A DNA stretch of 64,000 nt from JAGRCP01 sp942490705 (GTDB lineage Bacteria; Chloroflexota; Anaerolineae; Caldilineales; Caldilineaceae), in the NCBI GenBank assembly GCA_942490705.1, contig CALNXY010000009.1, positions 1 through 64,000 on the forward strand. Direction: 5' to 3'. Shown here one piece after another: positions 1-9,341 of the stretch (position 1 is the first letter of the stretch; every line of letters starts with the position of its first letter). The notes beneath the pieces were generated by a model. That model had not been told where the DNA came from, did not search any database, and saw only the letters and a list, made by a program, of their open reading frames with translations. A program made the position numbers and the translations under genes.

Positions 1-1
1 C

Positions 2-763
2 TGGTACAACCGGGGCTACTATGGCACAGTCAATCACAACGTCAAAGCAGTCTATCAACATTATCTCGGCTTCTTCGATGGCAACCCGGCTACCCTCCAC
101 CCCCTTCCGCCGCAGGCCGCCGGTGAGAAATATGTCGAATTCATGGGCGGTGCGGAAAATCTGCTGACGAAAGCGCGAGAATCCTTCGACCAAGGCGAGT
201 ATCGCTGGGTCGCCCAGGTGGTCAATCACCTCGTCTTTGCCGACCCGGACAACGAAGCGGCCCGCGACCTGCAAGCCGATGCCCTGGAGCAGCTTGGCTA
301 CCAGGCGGAGTCCGGTCCCTGGCGCAACTTCTACCTCAGCGCCGCCAAAGAACTGCGCGATGGCGTGATTGATCTCGGCGCGCCCAAGACGGCCAGCCCG
401 GACGTGATCAAGGCGATGACGCTGGAGATGTTCTTCGATCTGCTGGCGGTGCGGCTCATCGGGCCCAAGGCCGCGGACAAGAAGATCGTCATGAACGCTC
501 ATTTCACGGATAGCGACGAACGGTACCTCTTGGTCGTGGAAAATGGGGTCCTGAACCACGCCAAGGGCAGACAGGCTGACGACGCCGACGTGTCGCTGGC
601 CATGTCGCGTGCTGTGCTCGACGAGATTCTGCTCGGACAGGCGACGCCGGCCGCCAAGCTGGGGACCGGCGAAGCCACAATTGAGGGAGATCCGGGCAAG
701 CTCGCCGAGTTCATGGCGCTGCTGGATAATTTCGAGTTCTGGTTCAACATTGTGACGCCGTAG
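2..763 (+). CDS. Alkyl sulfatase (SdsA1/YjcS-type), 5' truncated by window edge
   Basis: The reading frame is open from base 2, so the N-terminus lies outside the window. The first visible residues (YNRGYYGTVNHN, then DGNPATLHPLPP) are the conserved stretch of linear primary-alkylsulfatases. These metallo-beta-lactamase-fold enzymes hydrolyse sulfate esters such as SDS. The zinc-binding catalytic domain is not in the window. What remains is the alkyl-sulfatase dimerisation domain (to about residue 110 of the visible part) and an SCP2-like C-terminal domain, which in SdsA1 is thought to bind the alkyl chain. An internal ATG at 143 is not the start, because the homology continues upstream of it. 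The family call is firm; the substrate is not shown by sequence. Confidence 0.88.
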   Translation, partial: WYNRGYYGTVNHNVKAVYQHYLGFFDGNPATLHPLPPQAAGEKYVEFMGGAENLLTKARESFDQGEYRWVAQVVNHLVFADPDNEAARDLQADALEQLGYQAESGPWRNFYLSAAKELRDGVIDLGAPKTASPDVIKAMTLEMFFDLLAVRLIGPKAADKKIVMNAHFTDSDERYLLVVENGVLNHAKGRQADDADVSLAMSRAVLDEILLGQATPAAKLGTGEATIEGDPGKLAEFMALLDNFEFWFNIVTP

Positions 764-901
764 CGCCAGGCCGTGGGTATCGATCATCGTCTGTGAGGCC
801 TCTGCATTGCCTGGCCACTGTCGCCACCGGCGTGAGCAGTCAGCGCCGGTCGTCAATCCTACGGTTTCGTTGACAATGGGTGCGTGCAGTATCATTGCGC
901 C

Positions 902-3433
902 ATGTCAATCCCAATTTTAGCCACAAAACTCCACATCCTGCGGCCGCGACCTAATGTTGTCCCGCGTATCCATCTGATTGAGCGCCTCAATGAAGGCTTG
1001 CACCGCAACCTGACCCTCATTTCGGCGCCGGCTGGTTTTGGTAAGACGACGCTGCTCAGCGAATGGATCGCTGACTGCGAACTACCGGTGGCCTGGCTAT
1101 CGCTGGACGAAGCCGACAACGAATTGACTCGCTTTCTCGCTTACTTCGTGGCCGCATTGCAGACGGTCATACCAAACGTCGGCGAAGGCGTGCTGGTTAT
1201 GCTTCAGTCTCCGCAGCCATTGCCTACCGAATCGATTCTCACGGCCCTGATCAATGAAATCACCACCCTGACTGAGGATTTCATCCTCGTCTTGGATGAC
1301 TATCACCTGATCGCGGCTCAACCCATCAACGATGCGCTATCTTTTACTTGATCATTTGCCGCCACCAATGCACTTGGTCATCCGCGACCCGTGAAGATCT
1401 CCAAACCTATCGTTGTCCCTCTACCGCGCCGCGGGAATCAGATGACCGAACTGCGAGCCGCTGATCTGCGCTTTCGTTCTGCTGAAGTTATCCAATTTTT
1501 CAACCAAACAATGGAGCTCAATCTTTCAACAGGCGACATCGATACCTTGGATACTGTACCGAGGGTTGGGCTGCAGGTCTGCAGCTTGCTGCGATTTCAA
1601 TGCAGAACCGCACCGATATCACCAGTTTTATTGAATCGTTCACCGGCAGCCACCATTTTGTGCTGGACTATCTGGTTGAAGAAGTTCTGCTTCAGCAACC
1701 CGAAGCTGTCCAATCTTTTCTGCTCTATACGTGCATCCTCGACCAGATGACCGGTTCCTTGTGTGACGCTGTTCGATTTGGGAGAGCCGAATCGCCGGAG
1801 ACGGCCCTCGACAGTCAGGATAACGGGCAGTTGATGCTGGAGTCGCTGGATCGGGCCAATCTATTTCTCGTTCCGCTAGATGAGGAACGACGCTGGTATC
1901 GCTATCACCATCTTTTTGCCGATTTACTGCGTCAGCGTCTTCGCCAAAGCCAACCACAACAACTGCCAACGCTCTACCGCAGGGCTAGTGAATGGTATGA
2001 GCAACACGGAACCCCTGATAAGGCCATAGGGTTTGCCCTACAGGGCGGATATTATGAACGGGCGGCAAGACTGACTGAAGATGAATATGATGACAGGTAC
2101 GGTCACATTGATCAGAAGTTGATGCAACGTTGGCTGGCTGAAATGCCGGAAGAACTGGTATGTGCGCGACCTCGCCTCGCCATCCTTGACGCCTGGAATC
2201 TATTTTCGTTTGGTCACAATTGGAAGCCGCGCAGCAACGGCTTCAGATTGCGGATGAAATGCTCACCCCGAAACCGACTTATGAACTGGATGCCCCCTTG
2301 GATCCGACTCAACTCCCCGACGCCGCGCGAACAAGTCTCGTTGGCCGGATCGCCACCATTCGATCCTTTATCGCATCGTACAGCGGAGATATGCCGGCAA
2401 CGGTTCGATACGCGCTGCAGGCATTAGCCGATTTACCGGAGCAAGAACTGGAATGGCGTAGCGGTGCCCTCATTGCCATGGGTGATGCCTATGCCAGCGA
2501 GGGCAAAATGGCAGCAGCGCACAATGCCCGGGCCGAGGCATTGGCGACAAGCAAGGCATCGGGTAACGTCTATATTTTGATGATCGTCAATTTGAGCCTA
2601 GCCGAAGTCTTGAGGCAGCAGGGCAAATTGCATCAGGTCATCGAACTCTGCGAGCGCCAGCTGAAAATAGCGGACGAACGCGGCATTGCAGATTCAGGAC
2701 TCGTCGGTTGGTTATTTGCCATATGGGGTGAAGTTCTTGCCGAGTTCAATGAGCTCGATCCGGCCCCCAGGCGAAAAAGGGGTCCAATTGTGACCAGTCG
2801 TAGCAGCGATGTACTCCACATCGCCTCAAGCAACTTGTGCCTGGTCAGGGTGCTCTTTTCCAGCGGCGACTTGAATCGGTGCAGAAGAGGTCATCCAGTC
2901 GATGGACCGTTTTACCGACGAACATGACCTACCGCACAAGTGCCAACCATCACTTGTCAGCCTGGCAGGCGCGAATATGGCTGTCGCAGGGCAAGCTAGG
3001 GCTGGTCTCGCAATGGGTTGATGAACGACCGTTGAATCCGGATGGAGAATCTTTGCATACCCAGCACGAAAAAGCGAATATCGTTTTGGCACGATTCCTC
3101 ATCGTACAAGGCGCGTTGGATGAGGCGACATCGCTCTTGGATCGTTTGCTAGAAGGAGCAGAGACAGGCGGACGGACGTCCAGTGTTATCGAGATCCTGC
3201 TGCTGCAAACGCTGGCGGCCAACGCACGCGGTCAGACTGCGCAAGCGATGCACGCGTTGAGACATGCGCTCACACTGGCCGAGCCGGGTGGTTTCATCCG
3301 CATCTTTGTGGATGAAGGAGCCGCCGGCCGTTCAAGTCCAGAAAGAGGTGCAGAACCAGTTATTCATCGCTTTGTCTACTGTAGGACGCATATCAAACAT
3401 CTTTACCGGAAACTAAGTGACCAGTCGTTTTGA
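902..3433 (+). pseudogene. Decayed MalT-type LuxR family transcriptional regulator
   Basis: The locus begins at ATG 902 with the usual N-terminus of MalT-like ATPase regulators (ILATKLHILRPRP) and a Walker A motif APAGFGKTT near residue 45. The frame stops at about 1351, after the Walker B-like VLDDYHL. Recognisable later segments lie in other frames: about 1430-1590 (NQMTELRAADLRF), 1600-2200 (FTGSHHFVLDYL, RRWYRYHHLFADLL), 2220-2870 (TPR-like helices) and 2940-3320. At the 3' end a remnant of the LuxR recognition helix (STV in one frame, RTHIKHLYRKL in the next) follows FVDEG almost directly. Most of the HTH domain is therefore deleted. At least four frameshifts plus this deletion make a functional product implausible. 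The intact relative at 21361-24102 shows what the ancestral gene looked like. Confidence 0.85.
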
Positions 3434-3666
3434 AGCCGCCGCCCGTGCTAAAATCTAAATCTGGTATAACTTCTCCCCCCCTTAATCTTCAATCTCCCCC
3501 TCTTTATCCCTCTATGGAGGGATGTGCTTCACTGACTTAATTCATACACTACCTGTACATTGAACAAGATTAGACCTACAGAACGATTAAGGCTAGCCAC
3601 AACAGGTACAGAAGAAATGTCAAACAAACGTAACCAAAAATCGTGTGGGCATGCCAAATCGAACCA

Positions 3667-3876
3667 ATGGACTATCGAATCAGGATCAAGGTCTTTGGGT
3701 TGCCAATGGACGAGTGGTTTGAAGGATTAATCATCACCCCAACTGATGATGGAAACAGTGTTCTAAGCGTCATCGTCATAGATCAAGCTGCCCTGCACGG
3801 TGTGTTCAAAAAGATTCGCAATCTGGGATTAACCATCATTTCGGTCAACCCTCAAGCAAAGGGAGGGGAACTATAA
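3667..3876 (+). CDS. Small conserved protein (IDQAALHG type)
   Basis: A 69-residue protein starting MDYRIRIKVFG. It contains DEWFEGLIIT, VIDQAALHGVFKKIRNLGL and ISVNPQ. From memory, this W(F)(D/E)G-x-T ... DQAALHG-LL-KIRDLGLPLLSVN pattern marks a family of short proteins frequent in Chloroflexota and some Actinobacteria, often beside MalT-like regulators or beside DUF4386 genes as here. No function is known to me. An upstream in-frame ATG exists at 3643, but similarity begins at 3667. No strong ribosome binding site is visible for either start. It sits between a decayed regulator and a disrupted DUF4386 gene, so it may itself no longer be selected. Confidence 0.6.
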   Translation: MDYRIRIKVFGLPMDEWFEGLIITPTDDGNSVLSVIVIDQAALHGVFKKIRNLGLTIISVNPQAKGGEL

Positions 3877-4124
3877 AATAAAAATCAATGCCTACATTCA
3901 CTGACAAGAGACTCTACTTACATTTTTCAATAAAAGGAGATTAAAAATGAATTCACACAAAATGGCTGCTAGAACGTTTGGAATATTCTTTATCATAGCG
4001 TTTTTATCTTATGGAATGGGAAGTGGGATTGTGGACTCGATTGTCACGGCTCCAGATTTTTTGGCCAACGTCTATAGCAACCGATGGCTGATTGTCGTTG
4101 GTGTTAGCCTCATGGCTCTAATTC

Positions 4125-4139
4125 ACTCGACTTTGGCAG
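4125..4139. repeat. Left terminal inverted repeat of the IS
   Basis: Fifteen bases that are the exact reverse complement of 5802-5816. They directly follow the target duplication AATTC at 4120-4124. Confidence 0.88.
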
Positions 4140-4274
4140 CTTAACAACCGAATAGGCAGATGAGGTATTCCAGGGGGCTTTCGCCCCCGTATGGTCAAGC
4201 TTGGGCAATGCACGGCCAATCTCACCGTGGATGGACCAGGTGAGTTCAGCACCGCTCGATGTGGACGGACACAG

Positions 4275-5690
4275 TCAGCCGTTGTAGACAGCTCGCATCA
4301 ACGGAGTCATCAGCGCATGCAGCGAGCGGCCTTGTGTCAAACCGGCGCTGATAAAGAACGCCAAAGACCACAGACTCTGGGCCTGGGCCGCACGACGCCA
4401 GGCTGCAGGATGACCCTTGAGTTCGATCTCAAGTTGACGTTGAAGTTCGGTGTGAAGGCGCGTGTCATATTGGGCCGCACGCAGCATGCTGTAGACCACG
4501 GCAACCAGGGCGATATGTCGTTCGATAGCGCTGAAATTCCGCAGTTGGTACTGATCCAGCCCTTCGGCTTTGCCTTCTTCGTGATAGACTTCAACTGGCC
4601 AACGATGGCGACGAATCCGCGTGATGCCGCGTGCCTTCCAGCTTCGGCGGTTGCTGATGAGAAAGGTCGGATTGTCCGTCAAATCCGCTTGGCGATGGTT
4701 GATCACCAAGCGTTGCTTGCCATAGTTGCGAACCCGGTGCGTATTGCAGTAACTGAAGTACGCTTCGGACTCGCCTTTGTAGGTGATGGTCAGCGGCTCA
4801 AAGACCGGGTCACCACCTGTCTTGACTGCATCTAGATGTTCTTGTTTGAGCTGAGCGGCAAACTGACCGACCGTTTTCTGGCCGTCTTTCAGCACCAAGA
4901 CGTCTTTCTCCTCGAGCGTGCCCACATAGGGCACATGCAACTCTTGATCGAGAAAGCGGCAGAAGTCGGGTTGGGTGTACCAACTGTCGAAGGTAACCGG
5001 CCACTTGCGCTCTGGTTGGACTTGCACCCATCGTTGCACCAATGTTTTGGCAATGTCCAGCTTACTCTCATACAAGGACTGGATCTCCGGGTACTGTTTG
5101 CAGCGTCGCTTCCAGACCCCGACCAGATAGCTGCGCCACTTGGCTGGGTCGCTCTCTCTGAGTGCTTCTTTGCTCGTCTTGATCGGAACACCGGCGCTGC
5201 GCATGCCGACTTCCAACTTCTCTAGATCGACCGGCTTCCATAGTTGGAAGAGCACTGGATAGTCGGTCTGGTCGTCGCTATAGTGCATGGTCACCAGATT
5301 GTGGGCCCACACATACGACTCGGTTACATGGTCATAGAGCTTGGCAATCTCTTCGAACTGCTGACCATAGTGGGTCAGCAACGTGTCATCAATGCTCAAC
5401 ACGCCCTTGGCCTTCATCCGGGTACCATCCAACCCGGCCAACATCCGTAGCCGTGCTCGGTTCATGGCGCCGAGCGCGAACGGAGTCCGGGTCAGCAAGC
5501 GGTTCAATGAGCTCTGGTTTCGATTCTCGACCACCATCAGCCGATTGATGCCATCCACCGTCTTGTTTTCGCACACAATCAGTCCGCTGATGTAGCGTTG
5601 GAACTCGATGTAGGCCTCTGCAGAGAATACGTCCCGGAACGCGGGTGCATAGTGCGTGACGATCTCAGGATACTCGACCAGCGGCAGCAT
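4275..5690 (-). CDS. DDE transposase, IS701/IS4-clan (DDE_5-like)
   Basis: This 471-residue protein has the layout of IS701-type DDE transposases. An N-terminal helical region includes YISGLIVCENKTVDGINR. The first catalytic Asp is in LSIDDTLLTHYG (about residue 120). A second Asp is in the VTFDSWYTQ segment (about 250), and the C-terminal Glu is in WPVEVYHEEGKAEGLDQYQLR (about 385), which resembles the Y-(2)-R-(3)-E region of the IS4 clan. No frameshift is seen and the length suits the family, so it is probably active. It is the only gene in the element. The start at 5690 is 126 bp inside the right end, and an AGGTGTACC stretch lies just upstream. Its orientation is opposite to the gene it interrupts. 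Confidence 0.9.
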   Translation of the reverse strand: MLPLVEYPEIVTHYAPAFRDVFSAEAYIEFQRYISGLIVCENKTVDGINRLMVVENRNQSSLNRLLTRTPFALGAMNRARLRMLAGLDGTRMKAKGVLSIDDTLLTHYGQQFEEIAKLYDHVTESYVWAHNLVTMHYSDDQTDYPVLFQLWKPVDLEKLEVGMRSAGVPIKTSKEALRESDPAKWRSYLVGVWKRRCKQYPEIQSLYESKLDIAKTLVQRWVQVQPERKWPVTFDSWYTQPDFCRFLDQELHVPYVGTLEEKDVLVLKDGQKTVGQFAAQLKQEHLDAVKTGGDPVFEPLTITYKGESEAYFSYCNTHRVRNYGKQRLVINHRQADLTDNPTFLISNRRSWKARGITRIRRHRWPVEVYHEEGKAEGLDQYQLRNFSAIERHIALVAVVYSMLRAAQYDTRLHTELQRQLEIELKGHPAAWRRAAQAQSLWSLAFFISAGLTQGRSLHALMTPLMRAVYNG

Positions 5691-5801
5691 GGTACACCTC
5701 CAGAATGATTGGCTTTCTTTGCAGTGTACACCGCTTCTGGTCGACTTGCTTGACTCATCTGCTTATTCGGTTGTTAACGTGCCTTCTACTACGTTATGTC
5801 A

Positions 5802-5816
5802 CTGCCAAAGTCGAGT
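5802..5816. repeat. Right terminal inverted repeat of the IS
   Basis: Exact reverse complement of 4125-4139, directly followed by the second AATTC copy at 5817-5821. Confidence 0.88.
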
Positions 5817-6392
5817 AATTCATTCGTTCGTGAATATTGGGCTGCCCGTGATCTTGCTGCCAATCCTGCGCAAACCATTCAACGGCAATCTGGCCTACGG
5901 TTTTCTGAGCCTAGCCATCGCTGCAACCACTGTGCTGGTCGTTGGGACGATTTTCGTGCTGTTACTCCTTCCCCTCAGTGATGAGTATGTCAAGGCAGGC
6001 TCTGTCCACGCCCTATCTGGAAACCATCGGCATGCTTCTGATGAGGGGGAACTATTTTTCTTACCACATGGGCATGGCGCTCTGGGCGCTGGGTGGATTG
6101 CTGTTTGTCTCTGTTCTGTATATTTCAAAGCTTATCCCACGATTGCTGTCAGTCTGGGGCATGATCGGATACACAACGCTGCTGCTGGGTTCGATCTTGC
6201 TATTATCCGGACCCAATGGTGTCGTTGAAGTCGCCAGTGTTGTTCCTGGCGGGTTGTTTGAAATTACGCTGAGCATCTGGCTTATCGTAAAGGGATTCAA
6301 TTCATCTGCAATCGCTTCGTTGTCAGCACAATAGCGTTCATTGACACGTCATTGGATGTCCTTTTCAAGATAGCGGTCTGAGAGGCCACGAA

Positions 6393-7140
6393 TCAATAGG
6401 CCGTCCAGCCGCCGTCGATGGTGATCCCTGCGCCGGTGACAAAGCTGGAGGCGTCGCTGGCGGGGAAGAGCACCAGCCCTTTGATCTCGTCCAATTCTCC
6501 CCATCGCCCCAGCGGAATCTTGGCGACAAATTCCCTGTACGCCTCCGGATCATCCAGCAGCGATTGATTCATCTCCGTGGCAAATGGCCCCGGCAGCATG
6601 GCATTGACGGTGATGCCATAGGGCGCCCATTCCAATGCCAGCGCCTTGGTCATCTGGTAGTCGCACCTTTGCTGGATGCATAGGGCGTGCGGTCGGCCAG
6701 CGCGATGATGGAGAGCGTCGAACCGAGATTGACCACCCGCCCATAACGCCGTTCCTTCATGTGAGGCGCAACCGCGGCAGAAGCAGCCACGGCCCGGTCA
6801 CGTTGGTCGCTTAAACGCGCGAACTCATCAACTTCCAGCTCATCGATCGCGCCGCGGATGTTGATGCCTGCGTTGTTGATCAGAATATCAATCCGGCCGA
6901 AATCTGCCATCACGTCGGCGTTGACCAGGCCAGAGACCTGGTTCAGTCGGTCACATCGCACGGCCGATACAGCGATTGCCGGACTCGGCCTCCAGTTCGT
7001 TGGCGACCGCGGCGGCCTCCAGCGCCATTGCGGCTGACGATCATCACCGATGCCCCTGCTTCGGCCAGCGCCTCGGCCATCGCTTTGCCCAATCCCTTGC
7101 CGCCGGTAACGATGGCAACGCGGTCCTTGGTGAGAACTGC
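6393..7140 (-). pseudogene. Broken short-chain dehydrogenase/reductase (SDR)
   Basis: Read on the minus strand, the pieces of one classical SDR follow each other in different frames. The Rossmann start is VAIVTGGGKGLGKAMAEAL near 7110. Next come the NNAG motif region DILINNAGINIRGAID near 6870, the Ser-Tyr-Lys segment NLGSTLSIIALADRTPYASSKG near 6690, and the C-terminal part ALEWAPYGITVNAMLPGP to the stop at 6393. Indels occur near 7020, near 6965, near 6800 and at about 6650. No convincing start codon precedes the Rossmann motif. The active-site motif YASSK is still readable. The intact ancestor was probably an NAD(P)-dependent sugar-acid or polyol oxidoreductase, but that is inference. Confidence 0.8.
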
Positions 7141-7463
7141 TCTAGAACACTCTTGATCTCTCCCGTGGTCTGCGGTTGGCTCTGCTCGATCTCGATTCGA
7201 AAAATGCTCGTACGTATTCAGGTGCCAATCAGATAGAGCGCTGATGTACCGGACCTGTCTGAGCCCCGTCCGATCCGCGTTCCATCAAAGCATAGCCTGT
7301 AAAGATGCAAATGCTCTGGAATTATTGATCGAAGGAGACTGAACGACAAGCTTGTTCCCCTGTGTTCCAGGAGATCGCGTATTCATTTGTGGACGCCTCA
7401 CTCTATTCTTGCCATAGGTTGGGTTTATTAAGTCTTGGCTCCACTCAGTTAAGGAGGAAGAAA
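7141..7463. other. Intergenic, no gene seen
   Basis: About 320 bases between the SDR remnant and the serine hydrolase. I see no convincing reading frame or strong hairpin. The region must contain the promoter of the downstream lipoprotein gene, but no -35/-10 pair stands out. Confidence 0.5.
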
Positions 7464-8708
7464 ATGTTGCGCCATAGGTGGATTTTTTCAATTCTATTCG
7501 TGTTTGTATTGCTCCTGAGCGCGTGCCAGCCAATCGCCGTACCATTGGAGGAAGTCCCTGAAGAGGGCGTCAGCGCGATTTCTTTATCGTCAACTGCTCT
7601 TGACTCGAGTTTGCTTGTGAAGATTGAGGCAGCGGTCGACCGGGCGATGGAGAACGGACAGATACCTGGCGTGGCCATCGGTATCGTGAAGGATGGCGAA
7701 CTTGCATATGCCAACGGATTTGGCCTGGCAGACATCGCCGGTGATACGCCGGTTTCGTCGCAAACACTTTTCCAGATCGCCTCGGTAAGCAAGACCCTAG
7801 TCGCTGTCGCCATCTTACAGTTGGCGGAACAGGGTCTCGTGGACCTTGATGCGCCGGTAACCGAGTATCTGCCCTACTTCACCCTAACAGAGCCGGAATC
7901 TCGCGATATAACCATAAGGCAGTTGCTAACCCATACCGCTGGGATGCCTGATGTTGCGAACTGGATTGCAGAAGTACGGAACCAGGAATTGCGTACTGAT
8001 GAGATGGCTTTGGAGGAGTACATTCGAAGCCTCAATGATGAGTCGCTGCAAATCCTCCCGGGCGAGAGTTTCATGTACAGCAGCATAGGATACGACGTGC
8101 TCGGAGATGTGATTGCCAAGGCGTCAGGCCAGAGTTTTGAGGAGTACATGCGTGACAGCGTTCTAATCCCGCTGGGTATGAAGAACTCATCCTTCTTGCT
8201 CAGTGAGGAGGATCAGGATCTGCTCGCGGAGCCTTACACATACGATGAAGATGGAGGCGTAATCGCAACAGGTTACTATCCATATGCGCGTAAACATGGA
8301 CCCGCCACAGCGCTTTGGTCCAATGTTGAGGACCTGGCACGCTATGCTAATGCGCTGCTTATGCATGGCGAAGTCGAGGGCGTGCAGGTTTTCCCCGCCT
8401 CAGCCGTTGACGAGATGTGGATGCCTTACATTGAGACCGGTTGGGCTGAATGGTTTGGTCCGACATGGGAGAGCTATGGTCTGGGCTGGCTCCTGGGCGA
8501 AATTGATGGTCATCTTGTACCAAATCACACTGGTGGTATGGATGATGGTTACCAAGCACATTTGCTACTGGTACCTGATGAAAATCTCGCTGTGATCGCC
8601 TTGGTGAATATTTTCGACCGGGAAGAGGGATCGTTCCATGCCTACGGCATTGCGGACGAAGCGATGAAAGTCTTGCTAGGCATAGAGGCGGAAGACGCGG
8701 CGTCGTAG
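7464..8708 (+). CDS. Beta-lactamase-fold serine hydrolase, lipoprotein
   Basis: ATG 7464 is chosen because it follows a strong ribosome binding site (AAGGAGGAAGAAA) and opens a lipoprotein signal peptide (hydrophobic FSILFVFVLLL, lipobox LLSAC). The upstream 34 codons of open frame have neither. The 414-residue product has the class C beta-lactamase/DD-peptidase layout: SxxK in ASVSKTLVAVAI (about residue 105), the Tyr box as YSSIGYDVLGDVI (about 210; Asn of the usual YxN is Ser here), and HTGGMDDGY (about 360) in place of KTG. These proteins include esterases, D-aminopeptidases and peptidoglycan enzymes. It is probably anchored outside the cytoplasmic membrane. The substrate cannot be told from sequence. 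Confidence 0.88.
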   Translation: MLRHRWIFSILFVFVLLLSACQPIAVPLEEVPEEGVSAISLSSTALDSSLLVKIEAAVDRAMENGQIPGVAIGIVKDGELAYANGFGLADIAGDTPVSSQTLFQIASVSKTLVAVAILQLAEQGLVDLDAPVTEYLPYFTLTEPESRDITIRQLLTHTAGMPDVANWIAEVRNQELRTDEMALEEYIRSLNDESLQILPGESFMYSSIGYDVLGDVIAKASGQSFEEYMRDSVLIPLGMKNSSFLLSEEDQDLLAEPYTYDEDGGVIATGYYPYARKHGPATALWSNVEDLARYANALLMHGEVEGVQVFPASAVDEMWMPYIETGWAEWFGPTWESYGLGWLLGEIDGHLVPNHTGGMDDGYQAHLLLVPDENLAVIALVNIFDREEGSFHAYGIADEAMKVLLGIEAEDAAS

Positions 8709-9270
8709 CATGCTGTGCTACATGCGCCACAATATGTTGGCGTAATATCACCCGTGGATTCTCTCATTGAAGTCAGGAGCTAGTACAGGACGGCGTAAGT
8801 AGCTTGACAGATCGCGGCGTCAGTTGGTGGGTACACAACAACGGGGCCCAGGGAGAGCTCCCCGAAAGGAACGGATACTGCGCTGTGGTTGATCGCTACA
8901 CACGTTGATGACAAGACGCCTGTCGTATCCGTTTCTTTCTCCATCGGTTGTTGTGTACGAGGCCGTCCTTCTAGGCGTTTCCGTTCTCCGGATCGCATAC
9001 TTGGGCCAGTGCCTGACGCAGCAGTCTAGCCCACTGCATTCATGCTTGGGCGGTCGCCTTGGCGAATCGCGCAGGATCACCGATAGGTACCCCAAACAAG
9101 ATGTGGGTAAGGAGAAACCCAGGATTTAGGGGCGAGGGGCCGAATACGGGCCTTGCCATCCGTATGGTTATTTACGCCATCGTGTACTAGTCCTATTTTT
9201 GCGACGCCAACATCGGGACGAAGGAGCTAGGCGTGTGCCAGATCTCAAGGTCAATGCTGGCTTTCTCAAA
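8709..9270. other. Intergenic region without a gene; holds a nested inverted repeat
   Basis: No convincing coding sequence or RNA gene was found. It contains the inverted-repeat structure at 8831-8958, described separately, and ends in the terminator hairpin of the DUF4397 gene. Confidence 0.5.
8831..8958. repeat. Nested inverted repeat, possible MITE-like remnant
   Basis: The 12-mer GTACACAACAAC at 8831-8842 is perfectly inverted at 8947-8958. Inside, GAAAGGAACGGATAC (8864-8878) is inverted at 8925-8939 with one mismatch. The two arm pairs are nested around one centre and bound a 128-bp segment. It could be a small non-autonomous element or a long hairpin. No flanking direct repeat was recognised. 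Confidence 0.45.
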
Positions 9271-9306
9271 GCCGAGGCTGTGGACCCACGGGTCCACAGC
9301 CTCGGC
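9271..9306 (-). terminator. Strong hairpin downstream of the DUF4397 gene
   Basis: A perfect 16-bp stem (GCCGAGGCTGTGGACC and its complement) with a four-base loop, 36 bp beyond the stop codon of the minus-strand gene. On the minus strand the stem is followed by only a short T run (TTTGAG). It is likely an intrinsic terminator or 3' stabiliser. Confidence 0.7.
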
Positions 9307-9341
9307 TCTTACGCTATTCTGTTATCCGAAACCAATCACAG

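Larger units (their letters stand above)
4125..5816 (-). mobile_element. IS701-like insertion sequence, complete, 1692 bp
   Basis: The element carries one transposase gene on the minus strand. Its outer ends are a perfect 15-bp inverted repeat (ACTCGACTTTGGCAG at 4125-4139 and its complement at 5802-5816). A second inverted pair lies just inside (4141-4164 and 5754-5777, 23 of 24 matching). The gap between outer and inner repeats is 1 bp on the left and 24 bp on the right, so the ends are asymmetric. The direct repeat AATTC flanks it at 4120-4124 and 5817-5821. The intact transposase, perfect ends and perfect duplication all point to a recent insertion. IS701 members usually duplicate 4 bp, so the family name is provisional. 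Confidence 0.9.
3947..6334 (+). pseudogene. DUF4386 membrane protein gene, split by an IS and frameshifted
   Basis: The 5' part (3947-4124) has a good ribosome binding site (AAAAGGAGA) and encodes MNSHKMAARTFGIFF followed by a membrane segment, up to MALIH. The 3' part resumes at 5822 with SFVNIGLPVILLPIL and runs through several membrane helices to 6334. Removing the IS (4125-5816) and one copy of the AATTC duplication rejoins the frame exactly (L-I-H-S-F-V-N-I-G). A second lesion, a one-base shift between about 5990 and 6012, separates LSDEYVKAG from TPYLETIGMLL. The ancestral protein was about 230 residues with roughly six helices, as is usual for DUF4386. The function of this family is unknown. 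The gene is clearly dead in this strain. Confidence 0.85.

Noticed and set aside
1349..1351. In-frame TGA in the MalT-like gene as a second selenocysteine site
   Set aside because: The next homologous segments are in other frames, no cysteine is expected there and further frameshifts follow, so this is gene decay.
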